A stretch of DNA of 64,000 nucleotides from Actinomyces oricola (lineage in GTDB: Bacteria > Actinomycetota > Actinomycetes > Actinomycetales > Actinomycetaceae): positions 43,058 through 107,057 of the forward strand of contig NZ_RYFV01000007.1 in assembly GCF_004104015.1 (NCBI RefSeq), in the 5' to 3' direction. The notes below the pieces were generated by a model that saw only the letters and a program-made list of their open reading frames with translations, searched no databases and was not told where the DNA came from. Of the stretch, positions 36,957 to 47,749 are shown in pieces (positions within the stretch are counted from its first letter, which is position 1; each line of letters starts with the position of its first letter). The translations under genes and the position numbers were made by a program.

Positions 36957-38579
36957 TCAGGACTCCTTGCGGGCCGGCGGAACGGAGTCCCCCGCGGCGC
37001 CGGGGCCCGGCGGTGCCGGGGCGCCCCCTGCACCAGGGCGGAGACTGGGCCGACGGCCCGCGGCGGCCCGCGGCGCTGGGGGCGACGGTTGTGAGACGGG
37101 CTCCTCAAGAGGGAGGGCGGCGCCCGGGGCGGCGGGATGCGACAGGGCGACGAGGGCGACCTCGTCGCCGACCTCCACGCGCTCAATGCGGGCGTCGACC
37201 ACTGCCAGCGCCTGGGCTCCCGGCAGGGAGGCCACCAGGTGGGAGCCCGAGCCCAGGCGGTGGGAAGGAGCGACCCACAACTCCCCGGAGGCATCCTGCG
37301 CGCCCGCACCCGGGCCAGGATCCTGCGGGGCGGGGACCAGGCGCACCGGAATGTGCTGGCGGCGACCCGGTGAGGTCCGCCAGGGCACGGCGGCCCGGGC
37401 CCGTACTGGCAGCGCCGTGCCCACGCGCCCGGGCCGGGTGCGGCCGACGGCGGTGCCGTCGTGGCCGGACAGGCGGGCCAGCGCGGGGGCGACAATAGTG
37501 GTGAAGGAAACCAGGACACTGACCGGGTTACCGGGAAGGGCGATGAGTGGGACCCGCCGCCCCGCCCGGTCGCGGACCCAGCCGTGCCCCTGGGGCTTAC
37601 CCGGCTGCATGGCGACCTTGGCGAAGTCCAGTCGGAGGTCCGCCCCGGCCTCCTCTTCTTCCGATTCTTCCGGCCCGCCGGCGTGGGGCGCCTCCCGGCC
37701 GCCCCCACCGCCGGGGGCGGCCGGGCCCGTGGGGGCGGCCGGGCCATCCTGCCTCCGCGGGGCGGCGCCCAGCATTTTGAGCGGATCGAAGGCCCCGGCC
37801 GAGACTCCGCCACTGGTCACCACCAGGTCCGCGTGGCACGCCGCGGCAGTGAGAACCCGGGTGAGCTCGGCGGTGGTGTCGCCGCTGCGGGTCACGCTCA
37901 CGGGCTCAGCGCCGTGCTCACGGGACAGGCCCGCCAGGAGCAGCCCATTGGAGTCCGGGATGGTGCCTGCTGCCGGCTCGGAGCCGGCATCAATCAGCTC
38001 GGCCCCGGTGGACACCACGGCCACCCTCACCCGGGGGATGGCCCGCACCGTGCCTCGACCCACCGAGGCCAGGGCCGAGACGGCGGCCGCGCCGAGCACG
38101 GTGCCGGCCCCCAGCACCGGGTCGCCGATGGCCACGTCCTCCGCCCGGCGCCTTACGTTGAGGCCCACGGTCGGAGCCGCCAAGATGCGGATCCGGGCGG
38201 GCAGGGGGCGGGGGCCGGGGGCCTGGTCGGTGTCCTCGACCTTGACCACCGCATCGGCGCCCGGGGGCAGCATGGCGCCGGTCATAATCCGTTGGGCGGT
38301 TCCGGGGGCCAACGGTGCGGGCTCGGCCCCCGCTGGGACGTCGCCGGCCACGGGCAGAGCCACCGGCGCCTGCGGGCAGGCGGAGGCGGCGTCCTGGGCG
38401 CGCAGGGCGTAGCCGTCCATGGCCGAGTTCGTCCACGGGGGCACCGGCACCGCGGCGGTCACGTCCTCGGCCAGAACCAGGCCGTGGGCGCGGGCCAGGG
38501 GCACCTCGACCGGTTTCAGGGGCGTGAGCGCGGCCAAGACCTGGGCGACGTAGTCCTCCAACGGAAGCATGAGGGGCAT
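36957..38579 (-). CDS. moeA: Molybdopterin molybdenumtransferase MoeA
   Basis: MoeA inserts molybdate into adenylated molybdopterin. The 540-residue protein has LPLEDYVAQVL, PPWTNSAMDGYALRAQD, PAGAEPAPLAPGTAQRIMTGAMLPPGAD, VVSTGAELI and VSGGVSAGAFD-type matches (here TSGGVSAG). It is longer than the usual 400 residues because of a Gly/Pro/Glu-rich insert near residues 270-330 and an Ala/Pro tail. ATG 38579 follows a CAGGAG site. It is first in the moeA-moaC-mobA operon. Confidence 0.93.
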   Translation of the reverse strand: MPLMLPLEDYVAQVLAALTPLKPVEVPLARAHGLVLAEDVTAAVPVPPWTNSAMDGYALRAQDAASACPQAPVALPVAGDVPAGAEPAPLAPGTAQRIMTGAMLPPGADAVVKVEDTDQAPGPRPLPARIRILAAPTVGLNVRRRAEDVAIGDPVLGAGTVLGAAAVSALASVGRGTVRAIPRVRVAVVSTGAELIDAGSEPAAGTIPDSNGLLLAGLSREHGAEPVSVTRSGDTTAELTRVLTAAACHADLVVTSGGVSAGAFDPLKMLGAAPRRQDGPAAPTGPAAPGGGGGREAPHAGGPEESEEEEAGADLRLDFAKVAMQPGKPQGHGWVRDRAGRRVPLIALPGNPVSVLVSFTTIVAPALARLSGHDGTAVGRTRPGRVGTALPVRARAAVPWRTSPGRRQHIPVRLVPAPQDPGPGAGAQDASGELWVAPSHRLGSGSHLVASLPGAQALAVVDARIERVEVGDEVALVALSHPAAPGAALPLEEPVSQPSPPAPRAAAGRRPSLRPGAGGAPAPPGPGAAGDSVPPARKES

Positions 38580-38803
38580 AAGGCGTTCTCCTGGGCCGGC
38601 GGCGGGCGAGGGGCGCACAGCGGCCGGGGCTGTGCATGGATCCCATCATGCCTCCACTCGGGTAGCCAGTCTCACAGTTCGGGCGGCGCCGCGGCGGTGT
38701 AGCGTCATTGGCCCGGCACCCGGCGGCTGTCCCGGCGCTCTCCGGCGCCCGGCCACGGGCCGACGACGCCCAGTCACCAATCCGCCTGATAGGAGACGCG
38801 CCC

Positions 38804-39388
38804 ATGAGCAGCCGCCCCGCCGAGCAGGCCAGCGCCCGGGCAGGCGTGCAGGCCGGTGCCCTACGGGCCGAGCGGCGGGCGCCCGGGTGGGGTAGCACGT
38901 CCGCGCAGGGCACCCCGGTTAGCGCCCCGACCCGGATTGTGCGCGCCGGGATCTGCCAGGACCCCGTGAGTGTTCATGAGCTGGCCGCCCTGGTTCGGGA
39001 CCGGGCCGCGGGCGCCGTCGTCACCTTCGAGGGCGCGGTACGCGACCACGACGGCGGGCGGGGCGTGACCGGGATCGGCTACACCGCCCACCCCAGTGCC
39101 AGTGAGGTCCTTTCACAAATCGCCACCGAGGTGGCTGCCCGCCGCGGGCTGCGGGCCCTGGGGGTTGTCCACCGGGTCGGGGACCTTCAGGTGGGGGATA
39201 CGGCGCTGGCGGTGGCGGTCAGCGCCGACCACCGGGCTGAGGCGTTTGCGGCCGCCGGCGACCTGGTCGAGGAGGTTAAGAAGCGCCTGCCGGTGTGGAA
39301 GCGCCAGTTCTTCGCCGACGGCTCCGCCCAGTGGACCCACGCCCGCACCGGGGCCGACACCCCCGCCCGCACTGACGCGGCGGAATAA
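38804..39388 (+). CDS. moaE: Molybdopterin synthase catalytic subunit MoaE
   Basis: MoaE makes molybdopterin from cyclic pyranopterin using sulfur carried by MoaD. The 194-residue protein has a 45-residue Ala/Arg-rich extension and then GAVVTFEGAVRDHDGG, YTAHPSASE (family Y-A-YhPmAe) and VVHRVGDLQVGDTAL. The catalytic Lys region is EEVKKRLPVWKRQFFADGS. AGGAG precedes the ATG at 38804. It is convergent with moaD and divergent from moeA. Confidence 0.92.
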   Translation: MSSRPAEQASARAGVQAGALRAERRAPGWGSTSAQGTPVSAPTRIVRAGICQDPVSVHELAALVRDRAAGAVVTFEGAVRDHDGGRGVTGIGYTAHPSASEVLSQIATEVAARRGLRALGVVHRVGDLQVGDTALAVAVSADHRAEAFAAAGDLVEEVKKRLPVWKRQFFADGSAQWTHARTGADTPARTDAAE

Positions 39389-39419
39389 GAACCGGGACAG
39401 GAATGGCGGCTGCGGTCGC

Positions 39420-39710
39420 TCACCCGCCGGCGAAGGGCGGCAGGATGTCGACGGCGTCGCCGTCCTTGAGGGGCGTCAACGAGTCCGCCGGTGTGGACAG
39501 GGCATTGACCAGGAAACTGGAGATGCCGACTATGCGGGCCATCTCCAGGCTTCGTCCGGCCAGTTGCTCGCGCAGGGCCGCCAGGGTAGTACCCGCCGGC
39601 AGCTCAAGGCGCTCACCGGCGGTATCGGCGGCCTCCGCCGCTGCCGCGAAGTAGCGCACCTCGACGGCGATGGGCGACTCAATGGACTCACTAGTGGTTG
39701 AGGGGCTCAT
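39420..39710 (-). CDS. moaD: Molybdopterin synthase sulfur carrier subunit MoaD
   Basis: This 96-residue beta-grasp protein ends in the required Gly-Gly, whose C-terminus carries the sulfur as thiocarboxylate. The core VEVRYFAAAAEAA, TLAALREQLA and LKDGDAVDILPPFAGG is typical. AGGAG lies 4 bases before the ATG. It follows moaA by 64 bases on the same strand. Confidence 0.93.
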   Translation of the reverse strand: MSPSTTSESIESPIAVEVRYFAAAAEAADTAGERLELPAGTTLAALREQLAGRSLEMARIVGISSFLVNALSTPADSLTPLKDGDAVDILPPFAGG

Positions 39711-39774
39711 GGGGCTCCTGTTCTAATGTTCTGAGAGGCGGGCGGTGGGCGGGGGTGGCGCGGACCGGGCCCGC

Positions 39775-40851
39775 TCAGCCGCCAATAGCGGACATGGTGC
39801 GGCCGGGCCTGGCGAAGCCCGTGTCCCGGGCAGTCGGGTTGTCGGTGCCGTGGGCCCGGGGCTTGTTCCAGGTGGCGCGCGCCCAGATGGCGGCAATCTC
39901 CTCATCGGTGGCGCCCGCGCGCAGGGGTGTGCGCAGGTCGGTCTCGGTGGAGGAGAACAGGCAGGTCATGAGGCGGCCATCGGCGGTAATGCGGCTGCGG
40001 TCGCAGTCGGCGCAGAAGGGGGCGCTCACTGAGGCAATGATCCCCACGCTCCCACCGGGGTGCTTCTGCCCGGCAGCCACCCGCCACAGGGTCGCCGGCC
40101 GGCGGTCCGGGCGCCCCACGGCTGAGAGCGCAAAACCGGCGCCCCGCAGGATGCGGAGAATCTCTGCGGCGCTGACGACGTCGTCAGCCCGCCAGGCCCG
40201 GTCCGGCCCCAGCGGCATGTGTTCAATGAAACGCAGCTGCCAGCCGCGGCGCAGGCACTCGGTCAAAAGTGCCGGCGCCTGCTCGCCCAGGTTCTCGGGA
40301 AGGGCCACGGCATTGACCTTAATGGGGGACAGGCCCGCCTCCTGGGCCGCCCGGGCACCGGCCAGGACGTCATGGAGACGGTCGCGGCGGGTAATGCGCG
40401 CATAAGTGGCGCGATCCAGGGAGTCCACGGAGACATTGACTCGATCCAGGCCCGCCCCCCGCAGGGCGGCGGCCCGCTTGTCCAGGCCCAGGCCGTTGGT
40501 GGTGACGCCAATATCCGGCTTGGCCCCGGTGGCGCGGGTGCGCAGGGCCGCAATGCCGGTAATGATGTCCTCTAAGTCGCGGCGCAGCAGCGGCTCACCA
40601 CCGGTGAGGCGGATTCTCTCAATGCCCAGCTGCTCGACGCCAATGCGCGCCAGACGCACGATCTCCTCGACGCTCAACAGCTTGGGGGAGGCCAGCCAGT
40701 CCAGGCCCTGGGCCGGCATGCAGTAGGTGCAGCGCAGGTTGCAGCGGTCGGTCACCGACAGGCGCAGGTCCTTGGCGGTGCGGCCATGGCGGTCAATGAG
40801 GGCGGTGGGCGGCAGGACGCCGGCCGGCGCGGTGCGGTGCACGGGTTCCAT
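39775..40851 (-). CDS. moaA: GTP 3',8-cyclase MoaA
   Basis: This radical-SAM enzyme starts molybdenum cofactor synthesis from GTP. The 358-residue protein has the radical-SAM cysteines C37, C41 and C44 (CNLRCTYC) and a second Fe-S site with CADC and a later Cys in LMTCLFS. It ends in SAIGG, with the Gly-Gly tail needed for activity. The ATG at 40851 is chosen from family length; the frame continues upstream without match. A triple 9-bp repeat lies upstream. Confidence 0.95.
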   Translation of the reverse strand: MEPVHRTAPAGVLPPTALIDRHGRTAKDLRLSVTDRCNLRCTYCMPAQGLDWLASPKLLSVEEIVRLARIGVEQLGIERIRLTGGEPLLRRDLEDIITGIAALRTRATGAKPDIGVTTNGLGLDKRAAALRGAGLDRVNVSVDSLDRATYARITRRDRLHDVLAGARAAQEAGLSPIKVNAVALPENLGEQAPALLTECLRRGWQLRFIEHMPLGPDRAWRADDVVSAAEILRILRGAGFALSAVGRPDRRPATLWRVAAGQKHPGGSVGIIASVSAPFCADCDRSRITADGRLMTCLFSSTETDLRTPLRAGATDEEIAAIWARATWNKPRAHGTDNPTARDTGFARPGRTMSAIGG

Positions 40852-41091
40852 CAGATGTCTTGCCGGCCCGGGAAGGGCCGGCTGTGCGCCGCCGATGCGC
40901 TCGCCCGGCGCTTGTGGCGGGCGGCAGTGCCGGCCGGCCGTGTCCTTGGGCTCCTCGATCCGCGCCAAGGTGCGTGTGGGGACATCGTCGCGCAATCTGG
41001 GCCCTCATTCGTGGAGGCGGGTGTTGGCCGGGTGCAATGGCTGCGAAGGACCATGGCGTCCGCCGGGTCGCGGGCCGGCCCATGGCCACAC

Positions 41092-41118
41092 TATGACAAT
41101 TATGACGATTATGACGGT
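41092..41118. repeat. 9-bp direct repeat upstream of moaA, three copies
   Basis: Three units TATGACAAT, TATGACGAT and TATGACGGT follow each other in the 364-base gap between moaA and the three-cysteine regulator. The minus strand reads GTCATAAT-type hexamer steps that could include a -10 box for moaA. The AT content stands out from the surroundings. No gene is seen in the rest of the gap. Confidence 0.75.
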
Positions 41119-41215
41119 ACGTTCTGTATGAAAGGAATGCGGACGAGGACCGCGGACGCTGCATGACGTCCCTCCACAACCGGTCTCCTGGCCGAAGCGG
41201 GCCCCGAGCAGGCCT

Positions 41216-41926
41216 CTAGCCGGGCAGGAGAATGCGGCAACCCGGGGTCAGTGCCGCCGTTGAGGCCGCCTCGCGGGTGTCCTGATTGTCGCCGGCCGAG
41301 GGACGGATCACGGTAATGCCCTCATGCTTGGACACCGCCCGCAGGAATCCCTCGTGCATGAGGCACACCAGGGGGTCGGGGCCCCTGCCGTCCATGATCA
41401 TGGGGCACGAGCGCAGCACAATCTCATTGTCGAGCAGTTCCGGGCTGAAACCCATGAGGGCTAGAGACGGCAGAAGGGCCTCGGCGACGCCCCCGGTGGT
41501 GGAGTTCTTGGCCATGGCCGCCGGCGGCGTCATCTCCGCCCAGCGCCGCCCGATCTCCAGGGCGGTGCTCCGGGCCTGCTCGCCGTCACCGAGGGTGGCG
41601 GCAATGGCGTCCAGGAGAGTCAGGTAGGAGGCCAGGACCAGGGTGGGGTCCGGCGCGGTCGGGGAATAGAGGAGCGCGGGCCGACCGCGTTTGCCGGTGG
41701 GGCGGGGTGCGGAGCGTACGAAACCAGCGTCGACCAGGGAGTCGAGGTGCTCACGCACGGTGTTGTGATGGAGGTTGAGGGCCTTGGACACCTCGGTGGC
41801 AGTCAGGGGCTCAGCGGCCGCCTCGACCGTCTCTAGGACCCGGCGGCGAGCGGCGGACAGGTTGGTCCTGGCTGACAGATCACTCCAGGTGGGGCGGGGC
41901 AGATTCGCCCTGGCGACATCGGACAT
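41216..41926 (-). CDS. Winged-helix regulator with three conserved-type cysteines (SufR-like)
   Basis: This 236-residue regulator has an N-terminal winged helix (LTATEVSKALNLHHNTVREHLDSLVDAGFV) of the ArsR/DeoR/SufR kind. It has exactly three cysteines, C174 and C188 in SCPMIMDG and LVCLMHEGFL, and C230 in PGCRILL. This layout resembles SufR-type regulators that bind a [4Fe-4S] cluster and sense oxygen, nitric oxide or iron state. It ends 364 bases upstream of moaA on the same strand. A role in controlling the nitrate/cofactor block is inferred from position. Confidence 0.8.
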   Translation of the reverse strand: MSDVARANLPRPTWSDLSARTNLSAARRRVLETVEAAAEPLTATEVSKALNLHHNTVREHLDSLVDAGFVRSAPRPTGKRGRPALLYSPTAPDPTLVLASYLTLLDAIAATLGDGEQARSTALEIGRRWAEMTPPAAMAKNSTTGGVAEALLPSLALMGFSPELLDNEIVLRSCPMIMDGRGPDPLVCLMHEGFLRAVSKHEGITVIRPSAGDNQDTREAASTAALTPGCRILLPG

Positions 41927-41942
41927 GCGTGCAGCCTATCGG

Positions 41943-41984
41943 TGTAGATGTCATCAGTGGGGGATTCTGGGATGATGTGCTACA
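41943..41984 (-). promoter_or_regulatory. Imperfect inverted repeat upstream of the three-cysteine regulator
   Basis: TGTAG-N4-CATCA on the left is mirrored by TGATG-N2-CTACA on the right, 16 bases upstream of the regulator start. This may be an autoregulatory operator. The remaining 73 bases to rsgA hold nothing else recognised. Confidence 0.4.
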
Positions 41985-42057
41985 CAGTGCGACCGCCCGC
42001 CCGCCTCCCGCTTCGCCGCTGCGCGGACGCCGGCCGGCCACTGATCCGGGGCGCGGC

Positions 42058-43305
42058 TCAGCGGTTGAGTGTGGGATCCTCGGCCTCCAGGGCGGGCGCC
42101 AGGAGCCGGCGAAAAGACTCCACTCGGGCGCGCCGGTCCTGGGCCCCACTGTCAGTCCGGGGCCCGGGCGGGGCGCCCGGCGGGCCGGGCGCCTTCCCGG
42201 CCGGGCCCGACCCGGCCGGCGGCCCCGGGGCGCCCAGAGGATCCGACTCGGCGGCCCACTGGTCCAGGGCGCAGTCAATGACCCCCTCTTCGTGCGTACA
42301 GCCGCGTGGGCAGTACTGGGCAACGTCGCTCAGATCCGGGAAGCCGCGCAGCACGTCGGCGCTGGAGACGTGGGCGACCCCGAAGGAGCGCACCCCGGGG
42401 GTGTCAATGACCCAGCCGCCGTCGGGCAACTCCAGGGCCTGGAGACTGGTGGAGGTGTGGCGGCCCCGGCCGGTGACCTCATTGACCCTCCCGGTGGCGC
42501 GCCGCGCCCCCGGGACCAGGGCGTTAATGAGGGTGGACTTGCCGACCCCCGAATGGCCGACGAGTACGGAGGTGCGGCCGGCCAGGGCCTGACGCACCTT
42601 CTCAACACCAGTGTCCGACCGGGCCCGGGCCCGGTCGGGGGCGTCGCCCGGCCCCGGGGTGCTGCCCGCGGTGCAGCGGGCGGTACCGGCGCCCTCCCCG
42701 GATGACTCCGGCTCGAGGTCCGGTTCGAGGCGGGTGGCCAGGGAGCGCACCCCCAAGGGCTCGTAGAGGCTGAGCAGGGGCCCGGTGTCGGCCAAGTCGG
42801 ACTTGGTGAGGACCAGCAGCGGTTCCATGCCGGCGTCGTAGGCGGCCACCAGGTAGCGGTCGATCATGCGGGGCCGCGGCCGGGGCTCTGCCACGGAGGT
42901 GACAATGACGAGCAGGTCGGCGTTGGCCACCACGGGCTTCTCCGTGCCGGCACCGTCCCCGTCTTCGGCGCTGCGGCGCAGCAGGGTGCGGCGTTCGTGG
43001 ACGCGGACCATGCGCGCCAGGGTGCCTTTGCGCCCGCTCACGTCCCCCACGACGCCGACCCTGTCCCCCACGACCACTTTCCCCCTCCCCAGTTCCCGGG
43101 CCTTCATGGCGGTGACCTCACCGCTGCCGTCCTCAGTCAGGGAGGGGTCCTCCAGGCGGATGCGGTAGTGGCCGCGGTCAATGCGGGTAACGACTCCGGT
43201 GACGGCGTCGGCGTGCTTGGGGCGCTGCTTGGTGCGTGGGCGCGAGCCCCTGCCGGGGCGCACCCGCACGCGCGGGTCGTCGGTGCCGGTGTCACGACGC
43301 GCCAT
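42058..43305 (-). CDS. rsgA: Ribosome small-subunit-dependent GTPase RsgA
   Basis: This circularly permuted GTPase helps mature the 30S subunit. The 415-residue protein has an N-terminal OB-like domain, then the permuted G motifs in the order LTKSDLAD (G4), GHSGVGKST (G1) and DTPGVRSFG (G3), and a zinc site CPRGCTHEEGVIDC. An Arg/Pro-rich insert is near residue 220. ATG 43305 is preferred over a GTG two codons upstream. It overlaps the end of aroA, a gene order also found in mycobacteria. Confidence 0.95.
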   Translation of the reverse strand: MARRDTGTDDPRVRVRPGRGSRPRTKQRPKHADAVTGVVTRIDRGHYRIRLEDPSLTEDGSGEVTAMKARELGRGKVVVGDRVGVVGDVSGRKGTLARMVRVHERRTLLRRSAEDGDGAGTEKPVVANADLLVIVTSVAEPRPRPRMIDRYLVAAYDAGMEPLLVLTKSDLADTGPLLSLYEPLGVRSLATRLEPDLEPESSGEGAGTARCTAGSTPGPGDAPDRARARSDTGVEKVRQALAGRTSVLVGHSGVGKSTLINALVPGARRATGRVNEVTGRGRHTSTSLQALELPDGGWVIDTPGVRSFGVAHVSSADVLRGFPDLSDVAQYCPRGCTHEEGVIDCALDQWAAESDPLGAPGPPAGSGPAGKAPGPPGAPPGPRTDSGAQDRRARVESFRRLLAPALEAEDPTLNR

Positions 43306-44776
43306 GAACACCCCCGGGGGCCGGCGCGGCGGCGCGCCCCACGGTGGGGTCGCAGCTCTGGGCCGGTCCCTCCACCACGTCCTGCCACATGCGGGTGAAA
43401 CCGGGCAGGGTCTTGGAGGTGCAGGCCACGTCGGTGACCTTCACGCCGGCCACGCTCAGGCCGATCAGTGCCGCGAAAGCCGCCATGCGGTGGTCGGCGT
43501 AGGTGTTGAGGGTCGCTGGGTGCAGGGGGGCGGGGGTGATCTGAAGACCGTCCGGGAGCTCCCGCGCCGACCCGCCCAGGCGGTTGATCTCGGTCACCAG
43601 GGCCGCCAGCCGGTTGGTTTCGTGGCCGCGCAGATGGGCGATGCCGGTCAGGCGCGAGGCATGCCCCTGAGCGCCGGCCAGGGCGGCCAGGGCCGCCAGG
43701 ACGGGAACGAGTTCTCCAGTAGCCGACAAGTCCGCCTCAATACCCCGCAGCCGCCCGGTGCCCTGGGCCTGGAGGGACAGTGAGCCGTCCGGCTCCCGTA
43801 CCTCCTGGACCTCCCCGCCCAGGAGGGGCAGAAGGCGGCGCCAGGCGTCGCCGGCCTGGGTGGTGCGCTCGGGCCAGTGCCCCACCCGCACCCGTCCCCC
43901 GGCGATGAGGGCGGCAGCCAGGAAGGTGCCGGCGTTGGACAGGTCCGGTTCAATGGCGACCTCACCGCCACGCGGTCGGCCGGGATGAACGCGCCAGGTC
44001 CGCCCCCCGGCTGGGGCGCCCGTGGCGGGGGTCTCCACGCGCACGCCCCGGTCGCGCAGCGCCCGCACCGTCATGGTCACGTGCGGCAAGGAGGGCACTG
44101 GGCCGGTCGCGGTGACCTCCAGGCCCCCGGGCAGGAGGGGGCCGAGGAGCAGGAGGGCGGAGAGGAACTGGGAGGAGCTGGAGGCGTCCACTGCCACCCG
44201 GTGCGGCTCGTCGGGGCGTGCGCGGGTCGTGCCCCCCGGGGCGGTGCTTGTGGGGGCGGCGCATGGGGGGGCGTGAAAAAGTGGCGGTGCGTTCTCGCCG
44301 GGGCCGACCGTGACCGGCAGGTGCCCGGGCTCACCGAGGCAGGTGACGTGCGCCCCCAGGGCCGACAGGGCGTCCAGAAGGGGGGCCAGGGGGCGGGTGC
44401 GGGCGGCCTGGTCGCCATCAAAGGTCACCGGGGCGTCGGCGAGGAGGGCCAGGGGCGGGAGGAAGCGCATAACAGTGCCCGCCAGACCGCAGTCGATCCG
44501 GCCGCCTCCGGTCAGGGGCGTGGGGGCGGGCTGAATGCGCAGGCGGGTGCCTGCCGGGTCCAGTGCGGTGGCGTCCGCGCCCAACTGGCGCAGGGCGGTG
44601 ATCATGAGGTCGGTGTCGCGTGAGCGCAGGACACCGGTGAGTGTGGTTGGGGTGCCCGCCACCGCGGCCAGGAGCAGGGCCCGGGCGGTCAGGGATTTTG
44701 ACCCCGGCAGCTCCACGACGGCGTCAAGGGGCCCGGGGGCGGGTGGGGCGGACCAGGGCCGGGAGGCGGGCGGCAT
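43292..44776 (-). CDS. aroA: 3-phosphoshikimate 1-carboxyvinyltransferase (EPSP synthase)
   Basis: AroA makes EPSP in the shikimate pathway to aromatic amino acids. The 494-residue protein has ELPGSKSLTARALLLAA near the start, DCGLAGTVMRFLPPLAL, the phosphate-binding DASSSSQFLSALLLLGP and the C-terminal YADHRMAAFAALIGL and KTLPGFTRMWQ. The extra length comes from a Pro/Thr-rich insert near residue 185. It is followed with overlap by rsgA. Confidence 0.96.
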   Translation of the reverse strand: MPPASRPWSAPPAPGPLDAVVELPGSKSLTARALLLAAVAGTPTTLTGVLRSRDTDLMITALRQLGADATALDPAGTRLRIQPAPTPLTGGGRIDCGLAGTVMRFLPPLALLADAPVTFDGDQAARTRPLAPLLDALSALGAHVTCLGEPGHLPVTVGPGENAPPLFHAPPCAAPTSTAPGGTTRARPDEPHRVAVDASSSSQFLSALLLLGPLLPGGLEVTATGPVPSLPHVTMTVRALRDRGVRVETPATGAPAGGRTWRVHPGRPRGGEVAIEPDLSNAGTFLAAALIAGGRVRVGHWPERTTQAGDAWRRLLPLLGGEVQEVREPDGSLSLQAQGTGRLRGIEADLSATGELVPVLAALAALAGAQGHASRLTGIAHLRGHETNRLAALVTEINRLGGSARELPDGLQITPAPLHPATLNTYADHRMAAFAALIGLSVAGVKVTDVACTSKTLPGFTRMWQDVVEGPAQSCDPTVGRAAAPAPGGVHGAS

Positions 44777-44854
44777 GCCCTGAGCCTAACGGGCCCGATG
44801 TCGGGGCTCAGGGCGCGCAACTCGCGTGGCGCGGGCGCTCATTGAGCGGCCCCA

Positions 44855-44865
44855 CCCCGAAGGGG
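44855..44865 (-). terminator. icd: Short hairpin after icd
   Basis: CCCCTTCGGGG on the minus strand, a stem closed by a stable UUCG tetraloop, begins 4 bases after the icd stop. It is short, so termination is only possible, not certain. Confidence 0.4.
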
Positions 44866-44869
44866 CGGT

Positions 44870-47101
<2,232 letters not shown>

Positions 47102-47183
47102 GGACGGTCTCCCTCATGCTCGACTCAAGGGCCCCGGGGATGGGACGACGCGAGACTATCGCGCGCCTGTGACAAGAGCATGT

Positions 47184-47265
47184 GGCGCCTCAGCCCGCCA
47201 GGCCGTGACCGCCCGGGAGGGTGCCGCCGGCCCTCGTGCGGCGCCTCAGTCCGCCAGGCCGTGAC
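47184..47265. repeat. 26-bp direct repeat copying the 3' end of the DoxX gene
   Basis: GGCGCCTCAGYCCGCCAGGC (first 20 bases of 26) begins at 47184 and again at 47240, 25 of 26 bases identical. The right copy contains the stop codon and last six codons of the DoxX gene; the left copy lies 56 bases downstream of it, ahead of icd. Confidence 0.85.
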
Positions 47266-47749
47266 GCTCCAGAACGGCGGCCTGGGCGGCGGCGATCGCC
47301 GCGCGCTGCTGCTTGCGGGCCCGCAGGCGCCAGGCCAGGGACGGGCGGCCCTCACGGTCCACGGCCGCCAGCAGCAGGCCGGCGCCCACCGCCCCGCCGC
47401 GCGCCAGCCCCGAGACGGCCTCGCGGCGCTCAGTCTTTCCGCGCGCGGCCCACACCGGATAGTTGACCACGGTCAGGGGCAGGTTGAGGGCGGCGAGCAC
47501 AACGGCGCAGGTGCGCGGGGCCCGCCCCGTCGCCAGGCCCAGGCCCGCCGCAACACTCATGGCCCCGGTCAATCGGGTGAGCAGGACGGCGTCCGAGGCC
47601 AGCACCGGCGGCAGGCCGGCCCGCTCCAGCAAAGGGGCCACCTTCTCGAACTTCTCCACATGCCGCCGAGGGCGCACGATGGCGTCGACGCCGTCAACGA
47701 CGAAGCTGGAGGCGAGCATGGGGCGGGCGACGGCGCGAAGGAGGTCCAT
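47246..47749 (-). CDS. DoxX family membrane protein
   Basis: This is a 167-residue membrane protein with four hydrophobic helices (LLRAVARPMLASSFVVDGVDA, LLTRLTGAMSVAAGLGLATG, AVVLAALNLPLTVVNYPVWA, LARGGAVGAGLLLAAVD). DoxX relatives in mycobacteria form a membrane complex with superoxide dismutase, but that role is not shown for this one. ATG 47749 has an AGGATAGG site and fits the family start. It is divergent from sigH, 312 bases away. Confidence 0.88.
   Translation of the reverse strand: MDLLRAVARPMLASSFVVDGVDAIVRPRRHVEKFEKVAPLLERAGLPPVLASDAVLLTRLTGAMSVAAGLGLATGRAPRTCAVVLAALNLPLTVVNYPVWAARGKTERREAVSGLARGGAVGAGLLLAAVDREGRPSLAWRLRARKQQRAAIAAAQAAVLERHGLAD

Noticed and set aside
40793..41179. 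Possible small gene between moaA and the three-cysteine regulator
   Set aside because: Arg/His/Pro-rich frame that crosses the tandem repeat and the moaA start; no ribosome-binding site.
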